From JADJPL01 sp964607915 (GTDB lineage: Bacteria; Bacteroidota; Bacteroidia; Chitinophagales; Saprospiraceae), in the NCBI GenBank assembly GCA_964607915.1, contig CAZSMU010000179.1, positions 1-6,449 on the forward strand: a stretch of 6,449 nt of DNA, read 5' to 3'. The notes under the pieces are model-generated. The model did no database searches and had not been told where the DNA came from. It saw only the letters and a list, made by a program, of their open reading frames with translations. Each line of letters opens with the position of its first letter. The first letter of the stretch is position 1. The translations under genes and the position numbers were made by a program. Below, in pieces: positions 6,411 through 6,449 of the stretch.

Positions 6411-6449
6411 ATAGACTTGTTGCGCGGGGGATCATCGCGGGGTCAAAAA
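6411..6449 (+). repeat. Copy E of the intergenic repeat, cut by the window end
   Basis: ATAGACTTGTTGCG begins one base after the stop codon of the beta-barrel gene, and GGGGTCAAAAA is the last sequence in the window. It is nearly identical to copy D (three differences: position 20 and positions 27-28 of the shared 39). Whether the right arm exists cannot be seen. Its position directly after the stop codon is where a terminator or 3'-end stabilising hairpin would be expected. Confidence 0.78.

Overview
The window looks like chromosomal DNA from a Bacteroidota member of moderate to high G+C, most likely of the Saprospiria type (Lewinella/Haliscomenobacter relatives). The genus is inference. The support is a roughly 1,000-residue secreted BNR/VPS10-like propeller protein, a periplasmic LolA-like protein, a small outer-membrane barrel, the lack of Shine-Dalgarno sequences before the starts, and a candidate TAnnTTTG-type promoter. 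No rRNA, tRNA, CRISPR array, transposase or phage gene is visible.

Layout. Positions 47-3133 (minus) hold a large exported Asp-box beta-propeller protein. Positions 3134-3387 are an intergenic gap with two palindromic repeat copies (A and B) and a 15-bp palindrome. Positions 3388-4107 (minus) encode an exported LolA-like (outer-membrane lipoprotein-sorting type) protein. Positions 4108-4506 are a gap with a third full palindromic copy (C) and a half copy (D). Positions 4507-5628 (plus) encode a stand-alone AAA-family ATPase with an unrecognised N-terminal domain, ended by a textbook intrinsic terminator. Positions 5671-5881 are a promoter-bearing gap without the repeat. Positions 5882-6409 (plus) encode a small secreted beta-barrel protein, followed within 2 bases by a fifth repeat copy (E) that runs off the window.

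Three of the four gene products carry signal peptides and act in the envelope (propeller, LolA-like, barrel); the AAA ATPase is cytoplasmic. The genes do not form one operon. Each is separated by a long gap, and the AAA gene is transcribed away from the minus-strand pair. No joint pathway can be claimed.

The most notable content is the dispersed intergenic repeat. Five copies share CTTGTTGC (one copy has CTTGTTAC) and GGGGTCAAAAA. Three are full 62-72-bp inverted repeats with arms of 8-12 bp, and two (D and E) are 36/39 identical over their common part although about 2 kb apart. The copies occupy three of the four gaps seen; the fourth has a conventional terminator. This looks like a REP/MITE-like family, possibly acting in RNA processing or termination, that I cannot match to a named family.
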